A DNA stretch of 64,000 nucleotides from assembly GCF_000427825.1 (NCBI RefSeq), contig NZ_KE386595.1:62001-126000 (forward strand), read 5' to 3'. This DNA comes from Thermocrispum municipale DSM 44069 (GTDB taxonomy: Bacteria > Actinomycetota > Actinomycetes > Mycobacteriales > Pseudonocardiaceae). The position numbers were made by a program, and so were the translations under genes. The notes under the pieces were generated by a model. That model did not search any database, was not told where the DNA came from, and was given only the letters and a program-made list of their open reading frames with translations. How positions within the stretch are numbered: the first letter of the stretch is position 1; each line of letters starts with the position of its first letter. Positions 9,845 to 17,643 of the stretch are shown piece after piece.

Positions 9845-10633
9845 ATGGGGACGAGCAGTGACGTGCCTGCCCTGCGTAGAGGCCTGGCGATCCTGCGCAT
9901 GCTCGCCGCGCACGCCGGACCGCAATCAGCCGCCGCGATCGCCCGCCAGCTGGACCTCCCCCGCTCGACGACCTACCACCTGCTGGCTGAACTCGTCGCG
10001 GCCGGATTCGTCGTTCACCTTCCGGACGAGCGGCGCTACGGGCTGGGCATCGCCGCGTTCGAACTCGGCTCGGCCTACCTGCGGCACGAACCTCTGGAAC
10101 GGCTCGCGGGCCCGATCCTGCGCGAGCTGGTCGACGCGCAGGGGCACACCGCGCACCTGGGCATCCTGCACGGCAACGAGTCGCTGTACCTGATCAAGGA
10201 ACGCCCGGCGCGGCCGGAAACGTTGGTCACCGACGTCGGCGTGCGGCTTCCGGCCCAGCTCACCGCCTCGGGCCGCTGCATGCTGGCCCGCCTGCCACGC
10301 GCCCAGGTGCGCGCCCTGTTCCCCGGCAGCCGCGACTTCGTCAAGCGCACTGCGCGCGGGCCGCGCCACCTTGCGGACCTACGCAGGCTGCTCGACCACG
10401 AACGACGGCAGGGCTGGTCGGTCGAGGACGGCTTCGTCACGCCGGGATTCGCCTCGGTGGCCTACCCGGTGCTGGACCACTCCGCCCATCCGATCGCCGC
10501 GATCAGCATGACGTTCCGCCACGTCTGCGAAGGCGAGCGGCCGTGCGGCGAACAATGGCCGGACCTGGCCGAACCCGTGCGCGATGCGGCGCGCAGGCTG
10601 ACCGCCCTCATCCGTGGGCGAACCGAGAAGTGA
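9845..10633 (+). CDS. hutR: IclR-family regulator of the hut operon
   Basis: 262 residues from the ATG at 9845. The N-terminus carries a winged HTH (ALRRGLAILRMLAAHAG, then AAIARQLDLPRSTTYHLLAELV, residues about 8-60); the rest is an IclR effector domain (GHTAHLGIL, LTASGRCMLA, EDGFVTPGFASVAYPV, AAISMTF). Divergent from hutH with a perfect dyad between them, so it probably controls hutHU-M20-FI and itself, with histidine or urocanate as a likely effector (inferred). The symbol follows the corynebacterial precedent for an IclR-type HutR. Confidence 0.85.
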   Translation: MGTSSDVPALRRGLAILRMLAAHAGPQSAAAIARQLDLPRSTTYHLLAELVAAGFVVHLPDERRYGLGIAAFELGSAYLRHEPLERLAGPILRELVDAQGHTAHLGILHGNESLYLIKERPARPETLVTDVGVRLPAQLTASGRCMLARLPRAQVRALFPGSRDFVKRTARGPRHLADLRRLLDHERRQGWSVEDGFVTPGFASVAYPVLDHSAHPIAAISMTFRHVCEGERPCGEQWPDLAEPVRDAARRLTALIRGRTEK

Positions 10634-10647
10634 GCCGGACGGGCTCA
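10631..10647. terminator. Small bidirectional hairpin between convergent genes
   Basis: TGAGCC / GGCTCA arms with a GGACG loop. The arms contain the stop codons of both converging genes (hutR and the small protein gene). No T-tract, so termination ability is uncertain. Confidence 0.35.
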
Positions 10648-10851
10648 GCGAGAACGAGCCAGGCTCGGCTCCAGCCCGAGCATCTCGAGAAGTTCGCGGC
10701 ACTCGACCGCGTCGGTGCTGTGTCCGGCAACAGTGATGACCGCTCTGCCTGCTTCCGCCTCCCGCCGGAGCTGCTCGGCCTGGCGCGCCTGGGCCGAGAA
10801 GCCGGTGAAGCTGTTGTGCTCGGTGGGGCGCGAATGCTTGGCCTGCGTCAT
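10645..10851 (-). CDS. Small hypothetical protein (68 aa)
   Basis: Start at the ATG at 10851 because AAGGAG lies 8 bases upstream; a longer reading would add an arginine-rich tail without a ribosome site. The product begins MTQAKHSRPTEHNSFTG, has a charged helix (ARQAEQLRREAEAGR) and ends with VECRELLEMLGLEP. No known family recognised. Convergent with hutR, their stops almost touching. The region from 10852 to 11080 upstream holds its promoter and that of the OsmC gene and shows no other gene. Confidence 0.7.
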   Translation of the reverse strand: MTQAKHSRPTEHNSFTGFSAQARQAEQLRREAEAGRAVITVAGHSTDAVECRELLEMLGLEPSLARSR

Positions 10852-11080
10852 ATCAGCACTCCTTAAGGCACGATGACCGTCGGGATGTGCCCCGATCCTT
10901 CGCACCGGTGATGACCGACACAATGCCATTTGCGCCATTGGCACGTTTGCGCCAACGGGTTTCACGTGCCGGAAACATCACGTAACGCTACGCGCCCAAC
11001 CGGCAAATCTCCAACGAGCCGATCCGGCGTGCCGGCCGTACGGTGAGAAGCGGGACAGCCCACACCGAGAGGAGTCAGCG

Positions 11081-11506
11081 ATGGCTACCGTTCGCACGGC
11101 CACCACGCACTGGGAAGGCAGCCTGTTCGAAGGCTCCGGGCGCGTCACGCCCCAGTCGTCCGGCATGAGCCCGTTCGACGTGACGTGGGCGGCGCGGGCC
11201 GAGGACCCCGGCGGCCGGACCAGCCCGGAAGAGCTGATCGCGGAAGCGCACTCCGCCTGCTTCTCGATGTTCTTGTCGAACGTGCTGGCTCAGGCAGGCA
11301 ACCCGCCGCAGGCGTTGGACACCACCGCGGACGTGACCTTCCAGCCGGGCGAAGGCATCACCGGCATCAAGCTGACGGTGCGCGGGACGGTGCCCGGGAT
11401 GAGCGAGGACCAGTTCCGCGAGGCCGCCGAGAACGCCAAGGAGAACTGTCCGGTGAGTCAAGCGCTGAAGGCCACCCCCATCACGCTCGAGGCTTCGCTC
11501 GCCTGA
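11081..11506 (+). CDS. OsmC-family peroxiredoxin
   Basis: 141 residues, normal for OsmC. It reduces organic hydroperoxides with two conserved cysteines, here in AHSACFSMFL (about residue 61) and NCPVSQALK (about residue 125). The arginine and glutamate near the first cysteine (SPEELIAEAHSAC) are present. Consistent with OsmC (RxxPEELIAxAHSACFSM) rather than Ohr. AGAGGAG precedes the ATG. Monocistronic by layout. Confidence 0.9.
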   Translation: MATVRTATTHWEGSLFEGSGRVTPQSSGMSPFDVTWAARAEDPGGRTSPEELIAEAHSACFSMFLSNVLAQAGNPPQALDTTADVTFQPGEGITGIKLTVRGTVPGMSEDQFREAAENAKENCPVSQALKATPITLEASLA

Positions 11507-11519
11507 GCTGCGGGCGCGC

Positions 11520-11760
11520 GAGTTTCCCCTCACCTGAGCCGAATTCCCGGGCACGGCACGGGGGCGCTCGATGCGTTCGCCCGCCTGGGTCGGCTCCCCA
11601 TCGCGACGGGCGCTTGATGCTTCCGCCCGCCTGAGCCGGCCTCCGCCACGACGGGCGCCCGAGACTCCCCCGCCCGGATCGAGGTCGGGACTTACCGCCA
11701 GCGCGCGGGTGCAGGGATCCCCCGATCGAGGTCGAAACTTCCCTCCACCGGACACTCGGG
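11520..11760. repeat. Degenerate GC-rich tandem repeat (about 46 bp units)
   Basis: Between the OsmC gene and the GH3 gene lie about four to five imperfect units. The clearest are 11570-11615 (46 bp) and 11616-11660 (45 bp), each starting GATGC, passing through CCGCCCGCCTGxGxCGGC and ending CGACGGGCGC. A shorter internal motif, CCGATCGAGGTCG / CGGATCGAGGTCG, recurs at about 11677 and 11721. No protein is convincingly encoded; the OsmC and GH3 genes converge here. Confidence 0.6.
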
Positions 11761-11783
11761 CGCCGCGCAGGGGATCGCGCGAG

Positions 11784-13244
11784 TCAGTCGACCATCAGCC
11801 GGCACGCCGCCTCGGCGGTGACCCGGGACGCCCCGTAGGCCAGCACGTAGTGCTCGCCCAGCACGTTCGACGGCGTACCGATCCCGTGGTCGACCACCAC
11901 CAGGTCCGGCCGCTCGGCTCGCGCCGCCTGCACCGCGCGGACCTGCCACGGCAGGCGCCGCGCGTCCCGGACGCACATCACCACGCGGCGGTCCGGGTGA
12001 TCCGCCAGCACGCGTGACACGTCGCTGTCGTCGGTGGTCAGCCGGACGACCTCGGTGCCGGGGAGTTTGGCCGCCAGCAACGCCCCGACCCCCCACGGAA
12101 CGTCGCCGGCGGCCACCGACGGCCCGTCCCACAGCTCGAGCACCAACGGCGGAGCCGTCAGCGTGACCTCGCCATGGGCACGAACCGCCTGCTTGGCGGC
12201 AATACTCGCCGCGGGCAGCGAGTCGCGCGCCTGGTCGGCGTTCCGGCACCACTGCGCCAGCGCGCGCACCCGGTCGGCCGCCTCGGTGAGCCGGTCGCGG
12301 GACAACCTGCCCGACTCGACGGCGTCGACGATGGCCTCGGCCATCTGCTCGACCCGACCGGGCTCGACCGTGTCACCCCCCACGCACAAGGCATCCACTC
12401 CGGCCTGCAACGCCCGCACGCCCGCCTCGGCGTGGCCGATGGTGCGGCTGATCGCGTGCATGTCCAGACCGTCGGTGATCACCACGCCGTCGAAGCCCAG
12501 CTCCTCGCGCAACAAGCCGGTGATGATCTCGCGCGACAGCGTCGCCGGGGAGTCCGGATCCACGTCGGGCACCACGATGTGCGCGGTCATCACCACCTTG
12601 ACGCCTGCTTTGATGGCCGACCGGAACGGCGGCAACGCATGCCGTCGCACCTGCTCCAGCGAGTCGCGCAGCACCGGCGTGGTCAGATGGCTGTCCTCCT
12701 CCGTGCCACCGTGGCCCGGGAAATGTTTGGCGGCCGCGGCGACACCTTGCCCTTGTTGACCGAGCACCCAAGCGCCGACATGGCGGGCGGCGAGCTCCGT
12801 GTCAGGGCCGAATGCCCGCACACCGATCACCGGGTTGCGCTCGTCGGCGTCCACGTCGGCGACCGGCGCGAAGTTCACGTCGATGCCACAGGTGCGCAGC
12901 CGAACGCCCAGTTCGGCGGCCACTCGCTGAGTCAATGCCACGTCGTCGATCACGCCGAGCGCCGCGTTGCCGGGCAGCGACGACCCCTGCGCCGCATCCA
13001 GCCGGGTGACGTCCCCGCCCTCTTCGTCGATGGCCACCAACAGGTCCGGACGCGCGGCACGCAGCTGTCCGGTCAGCTCCGCCACCCCGAGGTCACCCCG
13101 CCGTGGGTCGACGTTGCGGCCGAACAGCACCACCCCGCCCAGCCCCTCGGCGGCCAGCCGGACCACCCAGTCGGGCGGCTCGAAGCTGCCGATGAATCCG
13201 GGGAACAGCGTTCCCAGTGCGAGTTCACGCAGGTCAGATCGCAT
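11784..13244 (-). CDS. GH3 beta-N-acetylhexosaminidase (NagZ/DasD-like)
   Basis: Cleaves N-acetylglucosaminyl units from chito-oligomers or muropeptides. The 486-residue protein has the NagZ signature KHFPGHG (173-179) followed by D184-S-H186 on the mobile catalytic loop, and the nucleophile Asp258 in VVITDGLDM. No signal peptide, so it is cytoplasmic. A further about 130-residue C-terminal domain extends beyond the TIM barrel. It is the last gene of the ABC-importer operon (1 bp after the permease stop), a layout like Streptomyces dasABC-dasD, so its substrate is probably the imported sugar. Confidence 0.9.
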   Translation of the reverse strand: MRSDLRELALGTLFPGFIGSFEPPDWVVRLAAEGLGGVVLFGRNVDPRRGDLGVAELTGQLRAARPDLLVAIDEEGGDVTRLDAAQGSSLPGNAALGVIDDVALTQRVAAELGVRLRTCGIDVNFAPVADVDADERNPVIGVRAFGPDTELAARHVGAWVLGQQGQGVAAAAKHFPGHGGTEEDSHLTTPVLRDSLEQVRRHALPPFRSAIKAGVKVVMTAHIVVPDVDPDSPATLSREIITGLLREELGFDGVVITDGLDMHAISRTIGHAEAGVRALQAGVDALCVGGDTVEPGRVEQMAEAIVDAVESGRLSRDRLTEAADRVRALAQWCRNADQARDSLPAASIAAKQAVRAHGEVTLTAPPLVLELWDGPSVAAGDVPWGVGALLAAKLPGTEVVRLTTDDSDVSRVLADHPDRRVVMCVRDARRLPWQVRAVQAARAERPDLVVVDHGIGTPSNVLGEHYVLAYGASRVTAEAACRLMVD

Positions 13245-13245
13245 G

Positions 13246-14073
13246 TCAGCCCTTCACCGCCCCGGACACCAGGCCCGCGGTCATCCGCCGTTGCACGATC
13301 AGGAAGAAGATGATCACCGGGACGGCGATCAGCGCGGAGCCGGCCATGATGCCCGCCCAGTCGTCGACCCGGTTGGCCTCGGTGAACGTGCGCAGCCACA
13401 GCGGCAGCGTCATGTTCTCCGGTCGCGTCATCACCACCAAGGCCAGGGAGAACTCGTTCCACGCCTGCAGGAATCCGTACACCGCCGCGGCGGCCAACCC
13501 GGGGGCGAGCAGCGGCAACGTCACCCGCACGAACGCCTGGGTGCGGGAGCAGCCGTCCACCATGGCGGCTTCCTCCAACTCGACCGGCACACCGTTGACG
13601 AACCCGCGCAGCAGCCAGATGGTGAACGGCAGCAACGTGGCGATGTAGAGCAACGACAAGCCGCCGACGGTGTTCAGCATGTCCCAGGCGTCCAGCTGCT
13701 TGAACTGGGAGATGAACAAGCCTTCGGCCGGGATCATCTGGATCACCAGCACCGCGATCAGAAAGCTGCGCCTGCCCCGGAACCGGAAGCGGGACAACGC
13801 CAACGCGGCCAGGAACGCCAGCACCAACGCGACCCCGATGGTGATCAGCGTGACGACCATGCTCATCTTCAGTGCGCTGAAGAAGCCGCCGCTGAACGCC
13901 CGGTCGTAGGCGTCGACCGTGCCGTCGATCGGCACGAACGTGGGGGTCTCGCTCTGGATCCGGTTGATCGGCAGGAACGAGCTGTTGATCATCCAGTACA
14001 CCGGGAACGCCCAGACCACGGCCAGCAGCACGGCCACGGTGGACAGCAACCAGCGACGCCTCGATCGGATCAT
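13246..14073 (-). CDS. Sugar ABC importer permease (MalG/DasC type)
   Basis: 275 residues with six predicted membrane helices and the EAA loop ELEEAAMVDGCSRTQAFVRVTLPLLAPG that contacts the ATPase. ATG at 14073 overlaps the stop of the first permease by 4 bp. The N-terminal helix and the periplasmic segment after it are typical of carbohydrate uptake transporter 1 family (CUT1) MalG-like subunits. No ATPase gene is present in the operon. Confidence 0.9.
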   Translation of the reverse strand: MIRSRRRWLLSTVAVLLAVVWAFPVYWMINSSFLPINRIQSETPTFVPIDGTVDAYDRAFSGGFFSALKMSMVVTLITIGVALVLAFLAALALSRFRFRGRRSFLIAVLVIQMIPAEGLFISQFKQLDAWDMLNTVGGLSLLYIATLLPFTIWLLRGFVNGVPVELEEAAMVDGCSRTQAFVRVTLPLLAPGLAAAAVYGFLQAWNEFSLALVVMTRPENMTLPLWLRTFTEANRVDDWAGIMAGSALIAVPVIIFFLIVQRRMTAGLVSGAVKG

Positions 14074-15062
14074 GACGCGGCCTCGTCCTTCAGCAGAATC
14101 CGCACGTAGTACAGGCTCAGCCCCACGGTGACCAGCAAGATGAACCACGAGGCCGCGGCGGCCAGCCCGAACTGCCCCTCCCCGATGCCGAGCCGGTAGA
14201 TGTAGGTGCCGATCAGGTTGGTCTCGCGCGTGATGCCCCCGGCGTCCTGCAGCACGAAGATCTGCGTGAACACCTTGAGGTTCCAGATGATCTGCAGCAG
14301 GCCGACGATGAGCAGCACCGGCCGGATCATCGGCACGGTCACCATGCGGAACCGCTGCCACCCGCTCGCGCCGTCCAGCTCGGCGGCTTCCAGCACGTCG
14401 GCGGGCACCTGGGTCAGCCCCGCGTAGACGGTGAACACCACGAACGGCACGCTCATCCAGACGACCACGATCCCCGCGACCACGAAGAACGACATCCGGT
14501 TCAGCAGCCACGAGTGGCCGGCGAAGTCGTCGAACCCGAGATTGACCAGTAGCCAGTTGACGATGCCGTACTGCGAGTCGAACAACCACTGCCACACCGT
14601 CAGTGACGCCAGGTGCGGCATCGCCCACGCCAGCAGCAGCGCCACCTGCAGGGCCAGCCGCGGTGTGCGTCCGATGCGGGTCATCAACATGGCCAGCGCG
14701 ATGCCGATGACCATGCACACCGCCGACACGGCCAGGCAGAACAGCACCGAGCGCAGCAACACCGTCCACAGGTAGCCGTCGCCGAGCAGCTGGGCGTAGT
14801 TGTCCAGCCCGACCCACTCCGGCTCCTGGCCGAACTGCTGCGCCAGGCCGTACTCCTGGAACGACATGATGACCTGGCGGACGAGCGGGAAACCCAGCGC
14901 GGCCGCGAGGACGATCAACGTCGGAAGCAGGAACGCGTACGGCAGGAGGCCGCGCCTGCGCGGGTCACGCCCTTGCTGCACGCGGGGAGCGGGCCCGCCC
15001 TGCGTCGGGGGCGGGGCGGGCCGCTCCTCGGTCACCGCGGGAGGTGCGGACATGTCAGGCAC
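14070..15062 (-). CDS. Sugar ABC importer permease (MalF/DasB type)
   Basis: About 330 residues. A proline/arginine-rich cytoplasmic N-terminus precedes six predicted helices; the EAA loop is VLEAAELDGASGWQRFRMVTVPMIRP. Start is either GTG at 15062, overlapping the lipoprotein stop by one base, or ATG at 15053; the GTG gives coupled translation. It pairs with the downstream MalG-type permease. Confidence 0.88.
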   Translation of the reverse strand: MPDMSAPPAVTEERPAPPPTQGGPAPRVQQGRDPRRRGLLPYAFLLPTLIVLAAALGFPLVRQVIMSFQEYGLAQQFGQEPEWVGLDNYAQLLGDGYLWTVLLRSVLFCLAVSAVCMVIGIALAMLMTRIGRTPRLALQVALLLAWAMPHLASLTVWQWLFDSQYGIVNWLLVNLGFDDFAGHSWLLNRMSFFVVAGIVVVWMSVPFVVFTVYAGLTQVPADVLEAAELDGASGWQRFRMVTVPMIRPVLLIVGLLQIIWNLKVFTQIFVLQDAGGITRETNLIGTYIYRLGIGEGQFGLAAAASWFILLVTVGLSLYYVRILLKDEAAS

Positions 15063-16348
15063 TAGTCCTTGGCGAGTTGACCGGTGATGGCTTCGTCGGC
15101 CTTCTTGGCCAGCGCGGCCACGTCACCGCCTTCGGCGATGCCGACGAACAGATCCTCCAGAATGCGCGCGCCCTCCACCGAGGCCCAGCCCTTCGCGGCC
15201 GGGGTCAGCTTGGCGTTGGACACCGCGTCGATGGTGGCCTTGGCGAACTCGTCGTCGCCCAACTTCTTGGCCAGCGAGACCTTCGCCGGGGTCAGGCCGT
15301 GCTCGGCGTACTGGCTCTGGAACTCGTCGGACAGCATCAGCTCGACCAGCTTGCGGGCCAGGTCCTTGTGCGCGGACTTGTTGGACACCGCGATGTTGGA
15401 CCCGCCGAGCAGTACCGGCGCGGGCTCGCCGTTCGAGCCGGGCAGCGCGAACACACCGATCTTCTTCACCATGTCCGGGCAGCCGGTCTTCTTGTCCTCG
15501 AGCGTGCCCTTGAACCAGCCGGGCCGCAGGGCCATGGCCACCTTGTCGGCACAGAACGGCGTCTGCGGGTTGGCCTCGTTCCCGTCCCGCGGGGCGCCGG
15601 AAGCCTCCTTGAACAGCTCGCTGACCAGCTGCAGTCCCTTCTGCGCCTCCGGCTTGGACAGCGCGCCGACCCACTTGTCGCCTTCCTGCACCGCCAGGTC
15701 ACCGCCCGCGTCCCACACGAAGGCCACCCCGTCACGCCAGTCCTGGCCGGGGAGCCAGAAGCCGGAGAAGCCGGGCACGTCGGCGTTGTCCTGCTTGAGC
15801 TTCTTGGCCGCCGCGACGAACTCCTCCATCGTCTTCGGGACCTCGATGTCAGACTTGGCGAACAGGTCCTTGCGGTAGAACACGTAGGCCGAGCCCGCGT
15901 AGAGCGGTACCGCGTAGGTCTTGTCGTCCACGCTGCCCGCTTCCACGAAGCTCTCCAGCAGGTCGTCGCCGCCCAGCTTGGGCACCAGGTCGGTGATGTC
16001 CGCGAAGGCACCGACGTTGGTGAACGTGGCGGCCTGCGTATTGCCGACCTCCACCACGTCCGGTGTTTCCTTCGGGCTGCCCAGCGACGTGGTGAGCCGT
16101 TCGACCAAGCCTTCCCACTGCTGCTCCTCGATGACCAGCTTGGAGCCGGGGTTCTGCTTCTCGAATTCGGTCTTCAGCCACTTGCGCATGGACTCCGGGG
16201 TGTCGGGACCGTTGATCCACAAGCGGATCGTCGCCGGCCCGGACTTCTGCGGCACCTCGGCTTCACTGCTACCGCCGCCGTCGCCGCACGCGGTCATGGC
16301 CAGTGTTGCGGCGGCGAGGAGTGCGGTGAGGACACGTGTTCTGGCCAC
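15062..16348 (-). CDS. Sugar-binding lipoprotein of ABC importer
   Basis: 428 residues beginning MARTRVLTALLAAATLAMTACGDGGG, a lipoprotein signal with lipobox TAC, so Cys21 is the anchor. The rest is a family 1 extracellular solute-binding protein (IRLWINGPDTPE, TPDVVEVGNTQAATFT, YAVPLYAGSAYVFYRKDLF). It delivers the sugar to the two permeases encoded next. Sequence alone does not fix the sugar; the adjacent NagZ-like enzyme suggests GlcNAc oligomers. Two dyads for the ROK regulator lie upstream of its start. Confidence 0.9.
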   Translation of the reverse strand: MARTRVLTALLAAATLAMTACGDGGGSSEAEVPQKSGPATIRLWINGPDTPESMRKWLKTEFEKQNPGSKLVIEEQQWEGLVERLTTSLGSPKETPDVVEVGNTQAATFTNVGAFADITDLVPKLGGDDLLESFVEAGSVDDKTYAVPLYAGSAYVFYRKDLFAKSDIEVPKTMEEFVAAAKKLKQDNADVPGFSGFWLPGQDWRDGVAFVWDAGGDLAVQEGDKWVGALSKPEAQKGLQLVSELFKEASGAPRDGNEANPQTPFCADKVAMALRPGWFKGTLEDKKTGCPDMVKKIGVFALPGSNGEPAPVLLGGSNIAVSNKSAHKDLARKLVELMLSDEFQSQYAEHGLTPAKVSLAKKLGDDEFAKATIDAVSNAKLTPAAKGWASVEGARILEDLFVGIAEGGDVAALAKKADEAITGQLAKD

Positions 16349-16369
16349 GTCGGACCTCCAGGTCGAGGA

Positions 16370-16390
16370 AATGAAAGGTTTCCTTCCAGT
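16370..16390. promoter_or_regulatory. Putative ROK operator, importer site 1
   Basis: 21-bp dyad with half-sites AATGAAAG and CTTCCAGT (reverse ACTGGAAG), 6 of 8 matching, and a 5-bp spacer. It lies 22 bp upstream of the lipoprotein start and resembles site 2 and the site before the ROK gene. Confidence 0.5.
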
Positions 16391-16401
16391 GGGTGGCTAC
16401 C

Positions 16402-16422
16402 ACTGTAAAGTTAGTTTTCAGT
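16402..16422. promoter_or_regulatory. Putative ROK operator, importer site 2
   Basis: 21-bp dyad with half-sites ACTGTAAA and TTTTCAGT (7 of 8 matching) and a 5-bp spacer. Its centre is 32 bp (about three turns) from site 1, so the two could be bound cooperatively. Confidence 0.6.
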
Positions 16423-16446
16423 TTCGGATGTCACGGTTGTATAACG

Positions 16447-17595
16447 TCAGGCGAACAGGCCCTGCCGGGCCCGCTCGACGGCGGCCAGCACCGCGCCACG
16501 CAACACCGGCTCCTCGACCTCGGTCGGCACCACGCGCGGGTGCACGGGCGCGATGTGCCGCACGCCGCCCGCCAGCAGCTCGCACAGCGGCTCACCGCCG
16601 GTCGCCCCGATCTCGCCGGAGAGGATGACCAGCGCCGGGTCGACCACCGCACAGACCGCGGCGACACCCAGGGCAAGCCGGTCGGCGAACACCCGCAGGA
16701 ACGACTCGTTGCCTCCTTCCACGGCCATGCGGACCGCGGTCGCGGCGTCCGGCGCGTCGATGCCGTGGTCGGCGGCCAGTTCCATGACCGCGCCCGCGCC
16801 GACCAGCCCCTGGAATGCGCCTTCCGCGGGCCGGTCGACCCGAGCCCGCGACGTCACCCCCGGCATGGGCAGGTAACCGATCTCGCCCGCAGCACCCGTG
16901 GCCCCGCGGTGCAGCTGACCACCCAGCACGACGGCCAGACCGACACCACGGCCGACCCACAACAGCACCAGATCGGCCACGTCACGTCCGGCTCCCTCGA
17001 CACGCTCGGCCACGGCGGCGAGGTTCACGTCGTTCTCGAACGTCAGCTCGCAGCCGAGATCCGCGGCCAGCACCTCCCGCAGCCCGCGATGCCACCCCGG
17101 CAGGTCGAACGACAGCTCGATGTCACCGGTGGCCGGATCGACCACACCGGGCATACCGATCACGACCTGGTCGACCGCCGCCAGGTCGAGACCCGCCTCC
17201 CCGGTCACCTCCGCGACGGTTTCGTGGATCAAGCCCTTCGGATCCGTCGCGCCGTTCACCGGCCGCCGCACCCGGGCAACCACGGATCCGGTGACGTCGG
17301 CGATCGCGACCTGCGCGGAGTCCGGGTTCAGGTCGACCCCCACGCTGTAGGCGCAGCCGGGACGGACCGCATAGACCTCGGCACTCGGGCCGCGGCCCGC
17401 CGAGCGCGTGCCGACCACCTCGACCAGCCCCCGCTGTTGCATCCTGGCCAGCAACTGTGACGCGGTGACCTTGGACAGCCCGGTGCGTCTGCCGAGCTCG
17501 ACGCGGGTCAGCGGGCCTTCGGTGAGCAAAAGTTCGAACGCGCTGCGATCGTTGATCGTGCGCAGCAGGCTGGGCGTAGCGGGGCGGGCGGCCAC
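16447..17595 (-). CDS. ROK-family transcriptional repressor
   Basis: 382 residues: N-terminal winged HTH (RTINDRSAFELLLTEGPLTRVELGRRTGLSKVTASQLLARM, about residues 10-55) and a ROK sugar-kinase-like domain with VGVDLNPDSAQVAIAD (phosphate-1 like) and ENDVNLAAVAE. The zinc-binding cysteine motif of active ROK kinases (CxCGxxGC) is missing, fitting a regulator. GTG start with AGGAG upstream. It precedes the importer genes on the same strand with a 98-bp gap, and dyads lie in front of both, so it probably represses itself and the operon. Confidence 0.9.
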   Translation of the reverse strand: MAARPATPSLLRTINDRSAFELLLTEGPLTRVELGRRTGLSKVTASQLLARMQQRGLVEVVGTRSAGRGPSAEVYAVRPGCAYSVGVDLNPDSAQVAIADVTGSVVARVRRPVNGATDPKGLIHETVAEVTGEAGLDLAAVDQVVIGMPGVVDPATGDIELSFDLPGWHRGLREVLAADLGCELTFENDVNLAAVAERVEGAGRDVADLVLLWVGRGVGLAVVLGGQLHRGATGAAGEIGYLPMPGVTSRARVDRPAEGAFQGLVGAGAVMELAADHGIDAPDAATAVRMAVEGGNESFLRVFADRLALGVAAVCAVVDPALVILSGEIGATGGEPLCELLAGGVRHIAPVHPRVVPTEVEEPVLRGAVLAAVERARQGLFA

Positions 17596-17606
17596 GGATG
17601 CTCCTA

Positions 17607-17627
17607 GTAGGAAACAGTCTTTCCAGT
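17607..17627. promoter_or_regulatory. Putative ROK operator, autoregulatory site
   Basis: 21-bp imperfect dyad, half-sites GTAGGAAA and TTTCCAGT around CAGTC, with the inner GGAAA / TTTCC arms perfect. It begins 11 bp upstream of the ROK start codon, next to its ribosome site, and shares ACTGGAAA with the importer sites. Confidence 0.5.
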
Positions 17628-17643
17628 ACCGGGCAAGCGTAGC

